Shown: positions 52,084 to 61,022, counted from the stretch's first letter. The stretch: DNA of 64,000 bases from Porticoccaceae bacterium (GCA_029250825.1 JAQXEN010000044.1:62001-126000); one strand, 5' to 3'. Program-made: numbers and translations. Notes: a model not told the origin generated them from the sequence alone.

Positions 52084-54612
52084 ATGAAAAATACATCCAT
52101 TTTGAAATTAACTTCACTAGCAGCGGCTATTATTGCTGGCGGTACTATGCTGCCAACAGTAGCTTTCGCAGAAGGCGCTATGGTTGAAGAGATCGTAACT
52201 ACTGGTACTCGTGCCAAAGCACGATCAGCTACTGACACAGTAGCGGCTGTTGATGTAATCACCAGCGCTGAACTGACTAACCAGGGCGACATGGACGTAG
52301 CTAACTTGCTGCGTAACTCTGTACCTTCTTTCTCAGTTAACGATCAGCCGATCAGTGATGCAGCAACTCTGGTACGTCCATTCCAGCTTCGCGGCATGGC
52401 GCCAGATCACTCTCTAATTCTGGTTAACAACAAGCGTCGTCACAGAGCCAGCGTTATCGTTTGGTCTGCTGGTGGTATCTCAGACGGTTCTCACGGTGCT
52501 GATGTTTCAACTATTCCTGGTATGGCTCTAAAGAGCGTTGAAGTACTGCGTGATGGTGCAGCGGCTCAGTATGGTTCCGATGCTCTGGCTGGCGTAATCA
52601 ACTTCAAGCTGAAAGATGCTAGTGAAGGTGGTTCTGCTCAGATCCGTATGGGTCAATACGCTGAAGGCGATGGCGACATGGCTTACTTCGCGGGCAACAT
52701 GGGTATGGAACTTGGCGCCAATGGTTTTGCCAACGTGACTTTGGAGTATGGTTCATCTGATGAGACTGTCCGTTCAGTTCAGCGCGATGATGCTGCTGGC
52801 CTAATCGCTGCAGGCTTCCCAGTTGAAGATCCAGCGCAGAAGTGGGGCCGTCCTTACGTTGATGACGACCTTAAATTATTCGTTAACTTCGGTGCTCAGC
52901 TGACTGATAGTGTTGAACTGTACGGTTATGCTAACTATGCCAGCAAAGATGTCGACGGTGGTTTCTACTTCCGTAACCCGACAAACCGCGGTGGTGTTTA
53001 TGCCAGCACTAACGACAACGGTACACCAGATGATGAAGATGATGATTTCAACCAGCTGTTAGTAGGCTCATCAAATGGCGCAGATTGTAGTGCCTATGAA
53101 GTTCCCTCTGACGATCCGACAAGTTCTGCTCTCGCTGGTGCAATTGCTGGTTTAAAAGCTGATGATAACTGCTTTAACTTCAATGAAACCATTCCTGGCG
53201 GCTTTACGCCACGCTTCGGTGGCACAGTATCAGACACCACCTTCATGATGGGTTTGAGAGGCGAGTTGGAGAATGGTTTAACCTGGGATGTCAGTGCATA
53301 CCGCGGCGAGAACGAAGGCGACTTCTATATTAACAATACTGTTAATGCCAGCTTGGGTGCCGACACTCCGCGCAACTTTGATCCAGGTTTGTACCGTCAA
53401 ACTGATGTGAACTTTAATGCTGACTTTACTTACGCTTTAAGTGAAACTGTCAATGTTGCGTTTGGTGCCGAGCACCGTACTGAAGAATTCACTATTGGCG
53501 CCGGTCAAGAAGAGTCATACATCGACGGTGGTTTAGGTGATCAGGGCTTCAGTACTTCAACTAATGGCTTCCCAGGATTCTCTCCTGATATCTCTGGTGA
53601 CTTTGATCGTTCAAACGATGCTGTCTACATAGATGCAGAATGGGATGCAAGTGAAGACCTGCTGTTAGCTGCTGCAGTGCGTTTCGAAGACTTTGATGGC
53701 TTTGGTAGCACGACTAACTACAAGTTGGGTGCTAACTACAAGTTGGACGATAACTTCGGTATCCGTGCTACATTGAGCACAGGCTTTAAAGCGCCTACTG
53801 CCGGCCAACTTAATGCGTCTAATATCTCAACACTAATCGACACTGCTACCAACCAGCTTGTGAACAAAGGTGTTATCCCAGCAACCAACCCTGTTGCCGC
53901 ATTTGCCGGTGCTACAGCGTTGCAGCCAGAAGAGTCTGAGAACTTCACAGTTGGTTTCTTTGGTAGCGTTGGTGAGATTGATATCACGTTTGATTACTTC
54001 AACATTGAAGTAACTGATCGTTTGACTCTGTCTAAAGACTTCAGTCTAACTGCAGCTGATATTGCTTCTCTGTCGGCAGCTGGTGTTTCTGGTGCTGATG
54101 ATATTGCTAAGTTCCGTTTCTTCACCAATGACTTTGAGACAGAAACTAGCGGTTTTGATCTGGTAGTGTCTACTAGCACTGATTGGTTAGGCGGTACTAC
54201 TGCTTGGAATTTAGCCTTGAACCACACTGAAACAGAAGTGACTTCGCGCGGTGAATATATTGATGACGACCGTGAGCGTTCAATCGAAGAAGTGTCACCT
54301 GATACTCGTTACAACGTTTCTGCTAACCACATGATGGACGGCTGGCGTGCTCTTGCTCGAGTTTCTTACTTTGGTGATTGGTTCGATCCAAACCAAGGCA
54401 TGTCTTATGACGGCGAACACGTAGTTGATGTTGAGCTCTCATATGACCTGAACGAAAGTTCTTCGGTTATGTTAGGCGGCAATAACATCTTTGATGAAGC
54501 TGGCTCTAAGAAGCATAACGGTGCCGGTGGCGCTGGTAACACGTACAGTGAATTTGCTCCTATGGGCTTCAGTGGCGCGTTCTGGTATGCCAAGTACAGC
54601 TACAATTTCTAA
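52084..54612 (+). CDS. TonB-dependent outer-membrane receptor
   Basis: An 842-residue outer-membrane receptor. It has a signal peptide ending VAFA, a TonB-box-like MVEEIVTTGTRAK, a plug (about residues 45-165: VEVLRDGAAAQYGSDALAGVINFKL, core DGAAAQYGSDALAGV) and a beta barrel ending in phenylalanine (YAKYSYNF). The ligand is not evident; there is no siderophore or vitamin gene nearby. Codon use is biased to GGT, CGT and GCT, as in strongly expressed genes. A GGGGGAGA ribosome site precedes the start and a terminator follows. Energy would come from an ExbBD-TonB system. Confidence 0.95.
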   Translation: MKNTSILKLTSLAAAIIAGGTMLPTVAFAEGAMVEEIVTTGTRAKARSATDTVAAVDVITSAELTNQGDMDVANLLRNSVPSFSVNDQPISDAATLVRPFQLRGMAPDHSLILVNNKRRHRASVIVWSAGGISDGSHGADVSTIPGMALKSVEVLRDGAAAQYGSDALAGVINFKLKDASEGGSAQIRMGQYAEGDGDMAYFAGNMGMELGANGFANVTLEYGSSDETVRSVQRDDAAGLIAAGFPVEDPAQKWGRPYVDDDLKLFVNFGAQLTDSVELYGYANYASKDVDGGFYFRNPTNRGGVYASTNDNGTPDDEDDDFNQLLVGSSNGADCSAYEVPSDDPTSSALAGAIAGLKADDNCFNFNETIPGGFTPRFGGTVSDTTFMMGLRGELENGLTWDVSAYRGENEGDFYINNTVNASLGADTPRNFDPGLYRQTDVNFNADFTYALSETVNVAFGAEHRTEEFTIGAGQEESYIDGGLGDQGFSTSTNGFPGFSPDISGDFDRSNDAVYIDAEWDASEDLLLAAAVRFEDFDGFGSTTNYKLGANYKLDDNFGIRATLSTGFKAPTAGQLNASNISTLIDTATNQLVNKGVIPATNPVAAFAGATALQPEESENFTVGFFGSVGEIDITFDYFNIEVTDRLTLSKDFSLTAADIASLSAAGVSGADDIAKFRFFTNDFETETSGFDLVVSTSTDWLGGTTAWNLALNHTETEVTSRGEYIDDDRERSIEEVSPDTRYNVSANHMMDGWRALARVSYFGDWFDPNQGMSYDGEHVVDVELSYDLNESSSVMLGGNNIFDEAGSKKHNGAGGAGNTYSEFAPMGFSGAFWYAKYSYNF

Positions 54613-54660
54613 GCAACTCTTTAAGGGTTAATTAGAAAAGCAGTAAAAAGTAAGACAAAA

Positions 54661-54687
54661 AAGGGTGCCAATTGGCACCCTTTTTTT
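54661..54687 (+). terminator. Terminator of the TonB receptor gene
   Basis: GGGTGCC and GGCACCC around AATT, followed by seven T residues and preceded by an A run; it may also stop the convergent GNAT transcript. Confidence 0.92.
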
Positions 54688-54710
54688 ATCTTTTCGAACA
54701 AGAGAATAGA

Positions 54711-55214
54711 TTAGTCTAAATCTAAAGACAGCACCGTTGTACTGCGATTTCCGAAATCCCGGCGATCCAGATCGACAAATGTAGCCAGCTCCTTAAACCC
54801 TGCTTTTCTCATCATTCCCGCTGAGCCAGCATTTTCGCTATGGCGATCAATCAATAAAGTCTCAGCACCCAATTTCGCTCCACGGTGAATGATATCCCCC
54901 AGCAGGCTAGTGCCAATGCCTCTTCCACTATAGTCTTGATGGACAACCACCTCGGCAATATAGACCCCGGATCTCGTTCCGCAATACTGCCGATAATTTA
55001 CTGGTAGTGACTTTGGATGATAAAAAATGGCCAGACCAACAGGTTGTTGTTGAATATAGGCCACCACCGCTGAAGCCCCTCCACTGGCGATTAAACTGAA
55101 TTCACGGTCAACCCCCTCGAGTGGTAGATGATTCCAAGGATTGGCGCCATGGTGAAAAAGAAAGGCCTTTAGCGCGTTTAGGTCTGCGGGTTTTGCGAGT
55201 TCAAATTTAAGCAT
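54711..55214 (-). CDS. GNAT family N-acetyltransferase
   Basis: A 167-residue acetyltransferase. The acetyl-CoA-binding motif A is VHQDYSGRGIGTSLLGDIIH, and AEVVVHQ precedes it. The C-terminal TLLIDRHSENAGSAGMMRKAGF is motif B. The substrate is unknown. It is a single gene, with the receptor gene convergent downstream and a terminator upstream of it that ends the YkgJ operon. Confidence 0.88.
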   Translation of the reverse strand: MLKFELAKPADLNALKAFLFHHGANPWNHLPLEGVDREFSLIASGGASAVVAYIQQQPVGLAIFYHPKSLPVNYRQYCGTRSGVYIAEVVVHQDYSGRGIGTSLLGDIIHRGAKLGAETLLIDRHSENAGSAGMMRKAGFKELATFVDLDRRDFGNRSTTVLSLDLD

Positions 55215-55225
55215 AAGAAATATTC

Positions 55226-55252
55226 AAAAAAACGCTAAGCTGACAGCTTAGC
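55226..55252 (-). terminator. Terminator of the DUF6172-yehS-oxidoreductase-ykgJ operon
   Basis: GCTAAGCT and AGCTTAGC pair perfectly over a three-base loop; seven T residues follow on the minus strand. Confidence 0.9.
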
Positions 55253-55362
55253 ATAGCCAACTAAGGGTCGAGATTAATCCGCTAGAACGGCACTGACCGT
55301 TCTCAAGCGTTGTTTGGGCCTCGGGATTAGTGGAGATTAAGTTGATACCGCCGAGTCAGAGT

Positions 55363-55647
55363 CTATTTAGCCCTTTCCTGACGACATTCATAGGAACTCA
55401 TTTCGAACTCTCGGCAGATCAAGGGGCGGGTTTCATAGATGGAACACAAATAAGTATCGCGATCTATTGCCGAGCACCAGCCATCGTCTAGTCGCAGCAT
55501 GGTTTCTGCGCCCCACTGATCTACCGAGATATGTTCGGATGGCACACCGGTGTCAGTGATAATCATCACCTCTAAGCGGCAGCAGCTCGCCTGACAGGTT
55601 GAGCAGGTGACCTCCGATTCCACTAGATTTTTAACCCTAATATTCAT
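55363..55647 (-). CDS. YkgJ-type CxxCxxxCC cysteine-cluster protein
   Basis: A 94-residue protein with the YkgJ-family cysteine cluster CSTCQASCCRLEV near residue 16 and later CSIYETRPLICREFE. The family is thought to bind zinc or an iron-sulfur cluster, and its function is unknown. The ATG lies two bases after the stop of the upstream oxidoreductase gene, so it is the last gene of the operon. Confidence 0.88.
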   Translation of the reverse strand: MNIRVKNLVESEVTCSTCQASCCRLEVMIITDTGVPSEHISVDQWGAETMLRLDDGWCSAIDRDTYLCSIYETRPLICREFEMSSYECRQERAK

Positions 55648-55649
55648 GA

Positions 55650-56729
55650 CTATTGCCCATTAGTCGAATCAACACTTGCCGGTTGTAGGCTCTCAGGAAT
55701 GGCTTTAGGCACTGCTAATCGAATGCCATTGGCGCTACTTTCTTCTGCTAACTCAAGTATTTTTAATACCTCAACCCCATCTTGAGGATTTACTGGATTG
55801 TCAGCCCCGGATTCCAGCGCAGCACTGATTCCGATGTAATACTGTTGGTAGCAACCCTGATCAGTTTCTATAGGCTCACTGGACGATTCACTGTAGAGCC
55901 GTCCATAGTTAAGCTCGTCTTCCACACCGTAATGAGAGTCATTTGGAATTGCTCCATTTTTTAGCTGCTGCTCTTGAGGATCAAGCCCATACTTGGTAAA
56001 ACTTCCCTTAGTTCCCTCAATGCGAAAACGATTATTCGGAGCGGCTGAAAAGGAGCTGGCATGAAGCACCACCTCGTGGTTTTTATAGTGCAATTGCACA
56101 TGAAAATAGTCGGTGGTTTTTGAACCCTCTCTCAAGGGTAAGCATCTTGCTGTAAGGGCTTCAGGTAAACCGAAAAGGTTGAGCGCCTGATCAACCAAGT
56201 GAGAACCCAGATCAAACCATATCCCCGATCCCTGGCCCGGCTGCTCTCGCCACCTCTGGCGAACAGAAGGCCTAAATCGATCGAAGTGTGATTCAAATAA
56301 GCGCAGATCACCGAGCCGTTGATTGGCGATAAGCCTTTTGACCGTTAAAAAGTCCCCATCCCAGCGCCGGTTATGGAACACCGACAAAAGCAGAGAGCCC
56401 TGTCGGGCAATATTCACCAGTTTCTGTGCTTCAGCACTGTTTGTCACCATAGGCTTCTCCACAATCACATTTAGCCCATTCTCTAAGGATTTTTTGGCGA
56501 TGGGGTAGTGGTTATTATTAGGGGCGGTAATCACCACTAGATTCACATCTGCGTTGGCGATTAGGTCCTCTGCCCTGTCAAAAACTGAGACATGAGGAAA
56601 CTGACTTTTCAATGCCTGGCCTTGGGAGCTGCTGATTGCCGTCAGCTCAAAGGAGTCAGATACAGTGATAAGGGGTATATGAAAGGTCTTAGCCGAATAA
56701 CCGCAGCCTATTACACCCACTTTAATCAT
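55650..56729 (-). CDS. Gfo/Idh/MocA family oxidoreductase
   Basis: A 359-residue NAD(P)-dependent dehydrogenase. The Rossmann motif VGVIGCGYSAKTFH is at the start, then ITAPNNNHYPIAKKSLE and the catalytic-region VIVEKPMV (EKP). The C-terminal domain carries DLGSHLVDQALNLFG. It resembles E. coli YdgJ-type proteins; substrates of this family are sugars, inositols or related compounds. It sits in an operon with DUF6172, YehS and YkgJ genes. Confidence 0.9.
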   Translation of the reverse strand: MIKVGVIGCGYSAKTFHIPLITVSDSFELTAISSSQGQALKSQFPHVSVFDRAEDLIANADVNLVVITAPNNNHYPIAKKSLENGLNVIVEKPMVTNSAEAQKLVNIARQGSLLLSVFHNRRWDGDFLTVKRLIANQRLGDLRLFESHFDRFRPSVRQRWREQPGQGSGIWFDLGSHLVDQALNLFGLPEALTARCLPLREGSKTTDYFHVQLHYKNHEVVLHASSFSAAPNNRFRIEGTKGSFTKYGLDPQEQQLKNGAIPNDSHYGVEDELNYGRLYSESSSEPIETDQGCYQQYYIGISAALESGADNPVNPQDGVEVLKILELAEESSANGIRLAVPKAIPESLQPASVDSTNGQ

Positions 56730-56747
56730 CTGGCTTTATCCTTAAGG

Positions 56748-57209
56748 TTATTTTTTTCTGTAGCGCTTTTCCATGCCATCGAGAAAATTACGCAGCACTT
56801 GATCGAGGCACTCGCGATAGTTTTTATGATCTGGACGCCGAAATAGGGCGCTCAACTCATGCTTGCTCATAGTGAACCCATTGAGCTCAAGGATTCCAAG
56901 TAAATCATCGGTCTGCAGATTCAAAGCAATCTTCAACTTTCGCAACACAGTATTGTTACTCATAAACTGCTCAGACTCTGGAGTGCCCTTATCGTTGGCG
57001 CCTCTATTCTTGATTATCAGGCCATTGAGAAAGCTGGCTAGACAACCATCCTCACAGAGCACAAAGTCAGGCTCCCCTTCGCGTGCGAGCCATGTTGCTA
57101 GCTCAGCTTTACTACCCTGATAACCCCCGAGTTTAAAGATAGCAATCATTAGTGGATCGCTAAAATCGAAGATATAGCGAACCCGGCGCAAGATGTCGTT
57201 ATTGTTGAT
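56748..57209 (-). CDS. yehS: DUF1456 family protein YehS, apparent ATC start
   Basis: The protein is a YehS/DUF1456 member with two repeats: ILRRVRYIFDFSDPLMIAIF and VLRKLKIALNLQTDDLLGIL, each followed by a DPxF/PDHKNYRECLDQVLRNFL-type end. The function is unknown. By alignment the first residue is at an ATC codon (57209), two bases after the DUF6172 stop, giving (M)NNNDILRRVRY. AGGA lies 9 bases upstream. The only usual start, a TTG at 57191, would drop six conserved residues and has no site at a proper distance. ATC is a rare start, so a sequence error remains possible. Confidence 0.82.
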   Translation of the reverse strand: MNNNDILRRVRYIFDFSDPLMIAIFKLGGYQGSKAELATWLAREGEPDFVLCEDGCLASFLNGLIIKNRGANDKGTPESEQFMSNNTVLRKLKIALNLQTDDLLGILELNGFTMSKHELSALFRRPDHKNYRECLDQVLRNFLDGMEKRYRKK

Positions 57210-57211
57210 AA

Positions 57212-57514
57212 CTAGTCTTCCTCTCCAGTAATAGCTGTATCGCCGCCAAGGGGCTTGGCGATAATTTCCACATAAAGAGTCATAATATTCTTGGCTACAA
57301 ACTCATCGACATTCTTTGTTAACGATGACAGATGCACTTCAATAGTAGTCTCTTCAGACTCGCCAAACTTACAGTCAAAGCCCCAATATACAGCGCCAGC
57401 AGGTAGCGTTTTGGCCCGCTCTTTCTTGAGGAATTTGCGGATATCATGTTTTACCGAGTCAACTACTCTCGGCAGTTTGATTTTGGGATGTTCCAGCCTG
57501 AAGGTCTTTTTCAT
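57212..57514 (-). CDS. DUF6172 family protein
   Basis: A 100-residue protein matching DUF6172: MKKTFRLEHPKIKLPRVVDS at the start and VYWGFDCKFGESEE in the middle. The function is unknown. It is the first gene of the four-gene operon and its stop lies two bases before the putative yehS start. Confidence 0.83.
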   Translation of the reverse strand: MKKTFRLEHPKIKLPRVVDSVKHDIRKFLKKERAKTLPAGAVYWGFDCKFGESEETTIEVHLSSLTKNVDEFVAKNIMTLYVEIIAKPLGGDTAITGEED

Positions 57515-57709
57515 TGGGATCCTACTGAGGTGGGCAGCCGCGGTATGCGGGACAGATTCTCGAGGCGTGCAGTGTAGTGGTTATAAGACTATTCTGCTAC
57601 GTATTAAAAAGCTAACATAAGGTGGCTTAAAATCACCTAAGATAGCACAGCCAGTAATGCGCAATTACAAGAATCTACATGCAATCGCTGAAATCCTAAA
57701 ATTAATTTA

Positions 57710-58297
57710 TCACTCGGTAAGTGACTTCCAGAAATCACTGCTAGTCTCCAGCGCCGAAGTCCAGGCTTGAGTGCTCGTATTTTTGACAGATTCCCAAGTC
57801 TCAGAACTGATCTCTTTCGTCTCTTCCCAAGCGTTATCAACTATTTTTGGAACGGCCTTTCTCACCGAAACAATTATTTCACTCGACTCTTCTTTTGCAC
57901 CAATTAAACATTGTTTGAAATCGAACTTGATATCTGTTCCGTACAATAAATTTCCATCTTCTTGTATTTCTTTTTTATCTTCACAGTAACTATGGGCCTC
58001 TAGGCCAGCGACTGTTATTACAACCCCAGCGGTTCCAATTGTTGCGGCGCTGACTGCGGAAGACGCAATTTTTTTACTGGAGCGCTTTACGAATTTTTTT
58101 GATACATTTGCTTTCTTTTCCTGATGACGCTTTTTTACCTTATCAATAACCTTGTGAGATTCTTGAAGCTGATTAAATTTCTCAAAGGGCATGGCAACCA
58201 GATCAAAAGCCCCCAAAATGCTATTGATGAAAATCGACGCCGTAAAGGAAATAACAATTAGCGTTGTGGATATTGAGGTAAAAATAACTTTAAACAT
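57710..58297 (-). CDS. Membrane protein of unknown function
   Basis: I do not recognise this 195-residue protein. It begins with a hydrophobic helix (about residues 5-38), a Lys-rich segment (KVKKRHQEKKANVSKKFVKR), a second hydrophobic segment (about residues 76-98, SSAVSAATIGTAGVVITVAG) and then a polar tail with cysteines at about 104 and 129, ending in repeats of ETW/TQAW/DFW. The base composition is more AT-rich than the core genes. It lies upstream of no obvious partner except the HNH gene. Confidence 0.6.
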   Translation of the reverse strand: MFKVIFTSISTTLIVISFTASIFINSILGAFDLVAMPFEKFNQLQESHKVIDKVKKRHQEKKANVSKKFVKRSSKKIASSAVSAATIGTAGVVITVAGLEAHSYCEDKKEIQEDGNLLYGTDIKFDFKQCLIGAKEESSEIIVSVRKAVPKIVDNAWEETKEISSETWESVKNTSTQAWTSALETSSDFWKSLTE

Positions 58298-58463
58298 AGG
58301 GTGTCCTGAAAACCTAAATTAAACTCTGGTTAATTACTGAAGCCATCGTTACTTAACAATAAGCCAGTTAAAAACCGAAAATAAAAACCAAAAAAAATCT
58401 AAATTAAAACTTTGAGAGTCTTAATTATTTTTAATAAAAATCATTCCAATCTCGAGAGTTGGT

Positions 58464-59009
58464 TCACTGCACAAATGCACTATCCAATTGTTTATATAAA
58501 TCTAAGGACTTGTCAGATTCTGCTTTAATATTTTCATAGAGACTACCAGCGATAACCCGAATAGCATGCTTTTCATTCATATTTAGCTCTGGGTAGTTGT
58601 GCTTCTTGATACTCGCGCAAATCTTTTTTCGTCTTGCTTCGTTGTTAGAGGACTCACCACGTCTGTCGCAGACCTTTGCTAAATGCTGCTCCCAGTTACA
58701 ATAGGATTTATCTTCACGGCGCTCTCGTCTATTGCAGTCTTTGCAGCAAGGAACGATATTGCCAGGATGGTGGAGGCCAAATTCAGTGCGATTAAACATT
58801 AATATATGCTCTATTTGGAGCTTCTCATTTCTCTCACCACAATAAGCACAGCAACCCTTAAAATCATCGTCGCGAATACTCAGCCAAATGGCTTTCCCTT
58901 TTCCGCTACCGGTATTAAATGAATGCCCTAGATAATATTCACCTACTTTTGTCAGAAAGGCTCTGATAGCGGTATTGGCAGCATCGGAAGCGCTATTGTA
59001 AACAGCCAT
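58464..59009 (-). CDS. HNH endonuclease domain protein
   Basis: A 181-residue protein with a central HNH nuclease motif: CAYCGERNEKLQIEHILMF, followed by HHPGNIVPCCKDCNRR. The CxxC pairs bind zinc and the EHI plus NIVPCC positions supply the histidine and asparagine of the active site. The N- and C-terminal parts are unlike the known typed HNH nucleases I can recall, so the role (defence, mobile or housekeeping) is open. The surroundings are AT-rich and without phage structural genes. Confidence 0.85.
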   Translation of the reverse strand: MAVYNSASDAANTAIRAFLTKVGEYYLGHSFNTGSGKGKAIWLSIRDDDFKGCCAYCGERNEKLQIEHILMFNRTEFGLHHPGNIVPCCKDCNRRERREDKSYCNWEQHLAKVCDRRGESSNNEARRKKICASIKKHNYPELNMNEKHAIRVIAGSLYENIKAESDKSLDLYKQLDSAFVQ

Positions 59010-59128
59010 ATTGAATTGTCTTTTTAATTGAGTGTCTGTGGGAACTATTCTAACGATAAGTGAAGGAAGACTCGAGTACTAGTGTTACTGAAAGATATGG
59101 ATAGATATTAATTTGACTTTAAACCCAA

Positions 59129-59993
59129 CTAATTTACCGAAAGAAACTTATCAAACAGCTTATTAAATTCCTTTGGTCTCGCAAAAAAATCAAATGCTTG
59201 CCCATATAGATGGCGCTGGACGATGAAGGGTTGGCCTTTATCCATCGATCTGCCACTTCTTTCATTTCCTCCCGAACCACGGCTAGCGAAGGCGCCTTTC
59301 CCTTCAGGTCAATAGACCATCACTATAATCGGAGTAGAATGCGGTGGCATTTTGTATTGAGGTAACGCTACTTGAGACGTTTCTAGCTGTGTTTGCCAGC
59401 TATACAAAATTCTCTGCCCATGGGTTTTCCATCATCCACTTGCTAAATCCCGTCACTACATTGTCGCGATCCTCGATAATGCCCTCGGGGAACCTGCGGG
59501 CATATCCATTGGTGCCATTGTTTAGATACCAGACCTACTGGTCCTGTATCGATCATAATCATGGCTTTAAGCTGATCACTGCCAAATTGATCAAGGTAGG
59601 CTAGTTGCGCTGTTAGGCCATATGACCAGCCCGCCAAAATAATATATTGAACTTTAATTTATCAATTAAATTAGCCCAATCTCGCCCATGCTGTGAATAA
59701 ATATGGCCTTCTACAGGCTTTGATGACTTGCCTTGGCCGCGAGGGCCATATGCTAGAGATCTGTATTCGGTTGATCCTTTAAAGTGTGCGAGTTGATGTT
59801 CAAAAACCTTAGTGGACATTATTCGGCCGGGAATAAAAATAATAGTTGTATCGTCATTGCCAGCTTGTTCGCATTATGTTGTTAGCTCATTATCGAGTTT
59901 GATGTCTTGGGCCTGTAAATGAGGTATAAGCAGATATAGGCTAATTAGAGTAATCGAGAAAATGTTTCGTGATTTAAAGGAAAGAGTGGCCAT
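59129..59993 (-). pseudogene. Decayed secreted alpha/beta hydrolase (peroxidase-like)
   Basis: A signal peptide (MATLSFKSRNIFSITLISLY) starts at 59993. The frame then has a TAA at codon 40 and continues in the same frame (FIPGRIMSTKVFEHQLAHFKG), including HGRDWANLIDKLKFNI. A frameshift near 59638 leads to LAGWSYGLTAQLAYLDQFG, whose GWSYG is the nucleophile elbow, then MIDTGP. A second shift follows WHQW, and a further TAG breaks GFSKWMMENPWAENFV. The C-terminal FDFFARPKEFNKLFDKFL ends at 59129. At least two frameshifts and two stops mean it is inactive. It resembles secreted non-haem peroxidase-like hydrolases. Confidence 0.85.
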
Positions 59994-60085
59994 TACATCC
60001 CTTCCAATGATGTGGTTGTCGCATCCCTTTAGCTAAATCTGTCATCTATCAACGTCATTTTTTAGATTTTTTGAGTACAGCCAGA

Positions 60086-60108
60086 GTCAGACCAAATTCG
60101 TGTCTGAC
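60086..60108. repeat. REP-like palindrome
   Basis: GTCAGAC and GTCTGAC flank CAAATTCGT, within a longer GAGTCAGACC...GGTCAGAC-type context typical of repetitive extragenic palindromes of gammaproteobacteria. Only one copy is visible here, so repetition cannot be shown. Confidence 0.6.
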
Positions 60109-60144
60109 CCTAATGCCACGGTTGCCTCAATTTCTGTTAGCTCA

Positions 60145-60513
60145 TTAGGTGAGGCAGAAAAAGTTGAGTTTATTGCCGTCCAGATCTCGAAAATAACCGG
60201 CGTAAAATCCATCTTGTCTTGGCCCCGCTGGCCCCTCGTCTTTTGCTCCCAGTGCTATAGCCTTGGCATAGAGTGCATCGACTTGATCAGGTGTCTCCAA
60301 AGCAATTGCAGCCATTACGCCATTACCTACAGTAGCCGCCTCGCCGTTGAAAGGCTTGGTGATCGAAATGCCTGGGTTACCTAGGTCAGAGCCCCAGAGG
60401 ATAAATTCACTCGTATCCATTAAACGTTTAATGCCTATCTCTTCGAATAAGCCATCGTAGAATTTAGCGCCCCTGTTGAGGTCATTTGAACCGAGAGTGA
60501 TATAACCGATCAT
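60145..60513 (-). CDS. VOC family protein (glyoxalase-like)
   Basis: A 122-residue vicinal-oxygen-chelate protein. It begins MIGYITLGSNDLNRGAKFYDGLFEEIG, has GVMAAIALETPDQVDALYAKAIALG in the middle and ends GFYAGYFRDLDGNKLNFF, which is the typical second metal-site strand. The function is unknown; members include glyoxalases and resistance proteins. The ATG at 60513 has AAGGA six bases upstream; a longer frame to 60549 is rejected. Confidence 0.9.
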   Translation of the reverse strand: MIGYITLGSNDLNRGAKFYDGLFEEIGIKRLMDTSEFILWGSDLGNPGISITKPFNGEAATVGNGVMAAIALETPDQVDALYAKAIALGAKDEGPAGPRQDGFYAGYFRDLDGNKLNFFCLT

Positions 60514-60626
60514 AAATATTCCTTGCTTAGTTGGTGTGTAATTGAACATTCAGAATTCAAAAAAGCGCGAGTTTTAAATTTTCACTGGGATACTGACCAC
60601 GTCTAAACCCTAACTTTAGTTGCAGT

Positions 60627-61022
60627 TTATTTCCTTAAATGAATGTACTCTTCTAGTAGAGACGTCACTGAACAGAGTCTGCCCTCAAGAGTGCGGATAC
60701 TATCTTCGAGGCTTTCTGATCTTTGCATTAAGCTTAGGGATTGTTGATTATTAGAAGTCTTGTAATAAGCTATATGTTCTCTTGCTGATTCATATAGATT
60801 TCTCGACATCTGTTCGGATATTTTTATGGTATCCAGCAACGCTAAAATTTCTTCAGAGGTTGGAACATATATCCTAGAGGACGCCTCATTCAAATCATGT
60901 TTTAACTGAAGAATTTCAAGATCAGTCTTCCTTACCGCCCGTAGGTTTAGAGAAACCGTGATCAGCGCCAGTGCAAGGGAAACTCCTGAGACCAAGAATG
61001 CTAATGCGTTGGTTATTTCCAT
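60627..61022 (-). CDS. Small membrane-anchored coiled-coil protein, unknown
   Basis: I do not recognise this 131-residue protein. One membrane helix (about residues 5-28, ALAFLVSGVSLALALITVSL) is followed by a long helical, charged stretch with coiled-coil character (KTDLEILQLKHDLNEASSRI; LEDSIRTLEGRLCSVTSLLEEYI, core SIRTLEGRLCSVTSLLEEY). It has a clean ATG, but similarity evidence is lacking. It stands alone between the VOC gene and the ubiD gene. Confidence 0.55.
   Translation of the reverse strand: MEITNALAFLVSGVSLALALITVSLNLRAVRKTDLEILQLKHDLNEASSRIYVPTSEEILALLDTIKISEQMSRNLYESAREHIAYYKTSNNQQSLSLMQRSESLEDSIRTLEGRLCSVTSLLEEYIHLRK

Noticed and set aside
57637-57840. Open frame on the minus strand overlapping the membrane protein end
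   Set aside because: Composition and overlap suggest a shadow; no start signal.
58464-59009. HNH gene as part of a prophage
   Set aside because: No integrase, terminase, portal or tail genes are near, so a prophage cannot be supported.
59344-59604. Plus-strand frame over the hydrolase pseudogene
   Set aside because: It lies antisense to recognisable hydrolase sequence and has no ribosome site.
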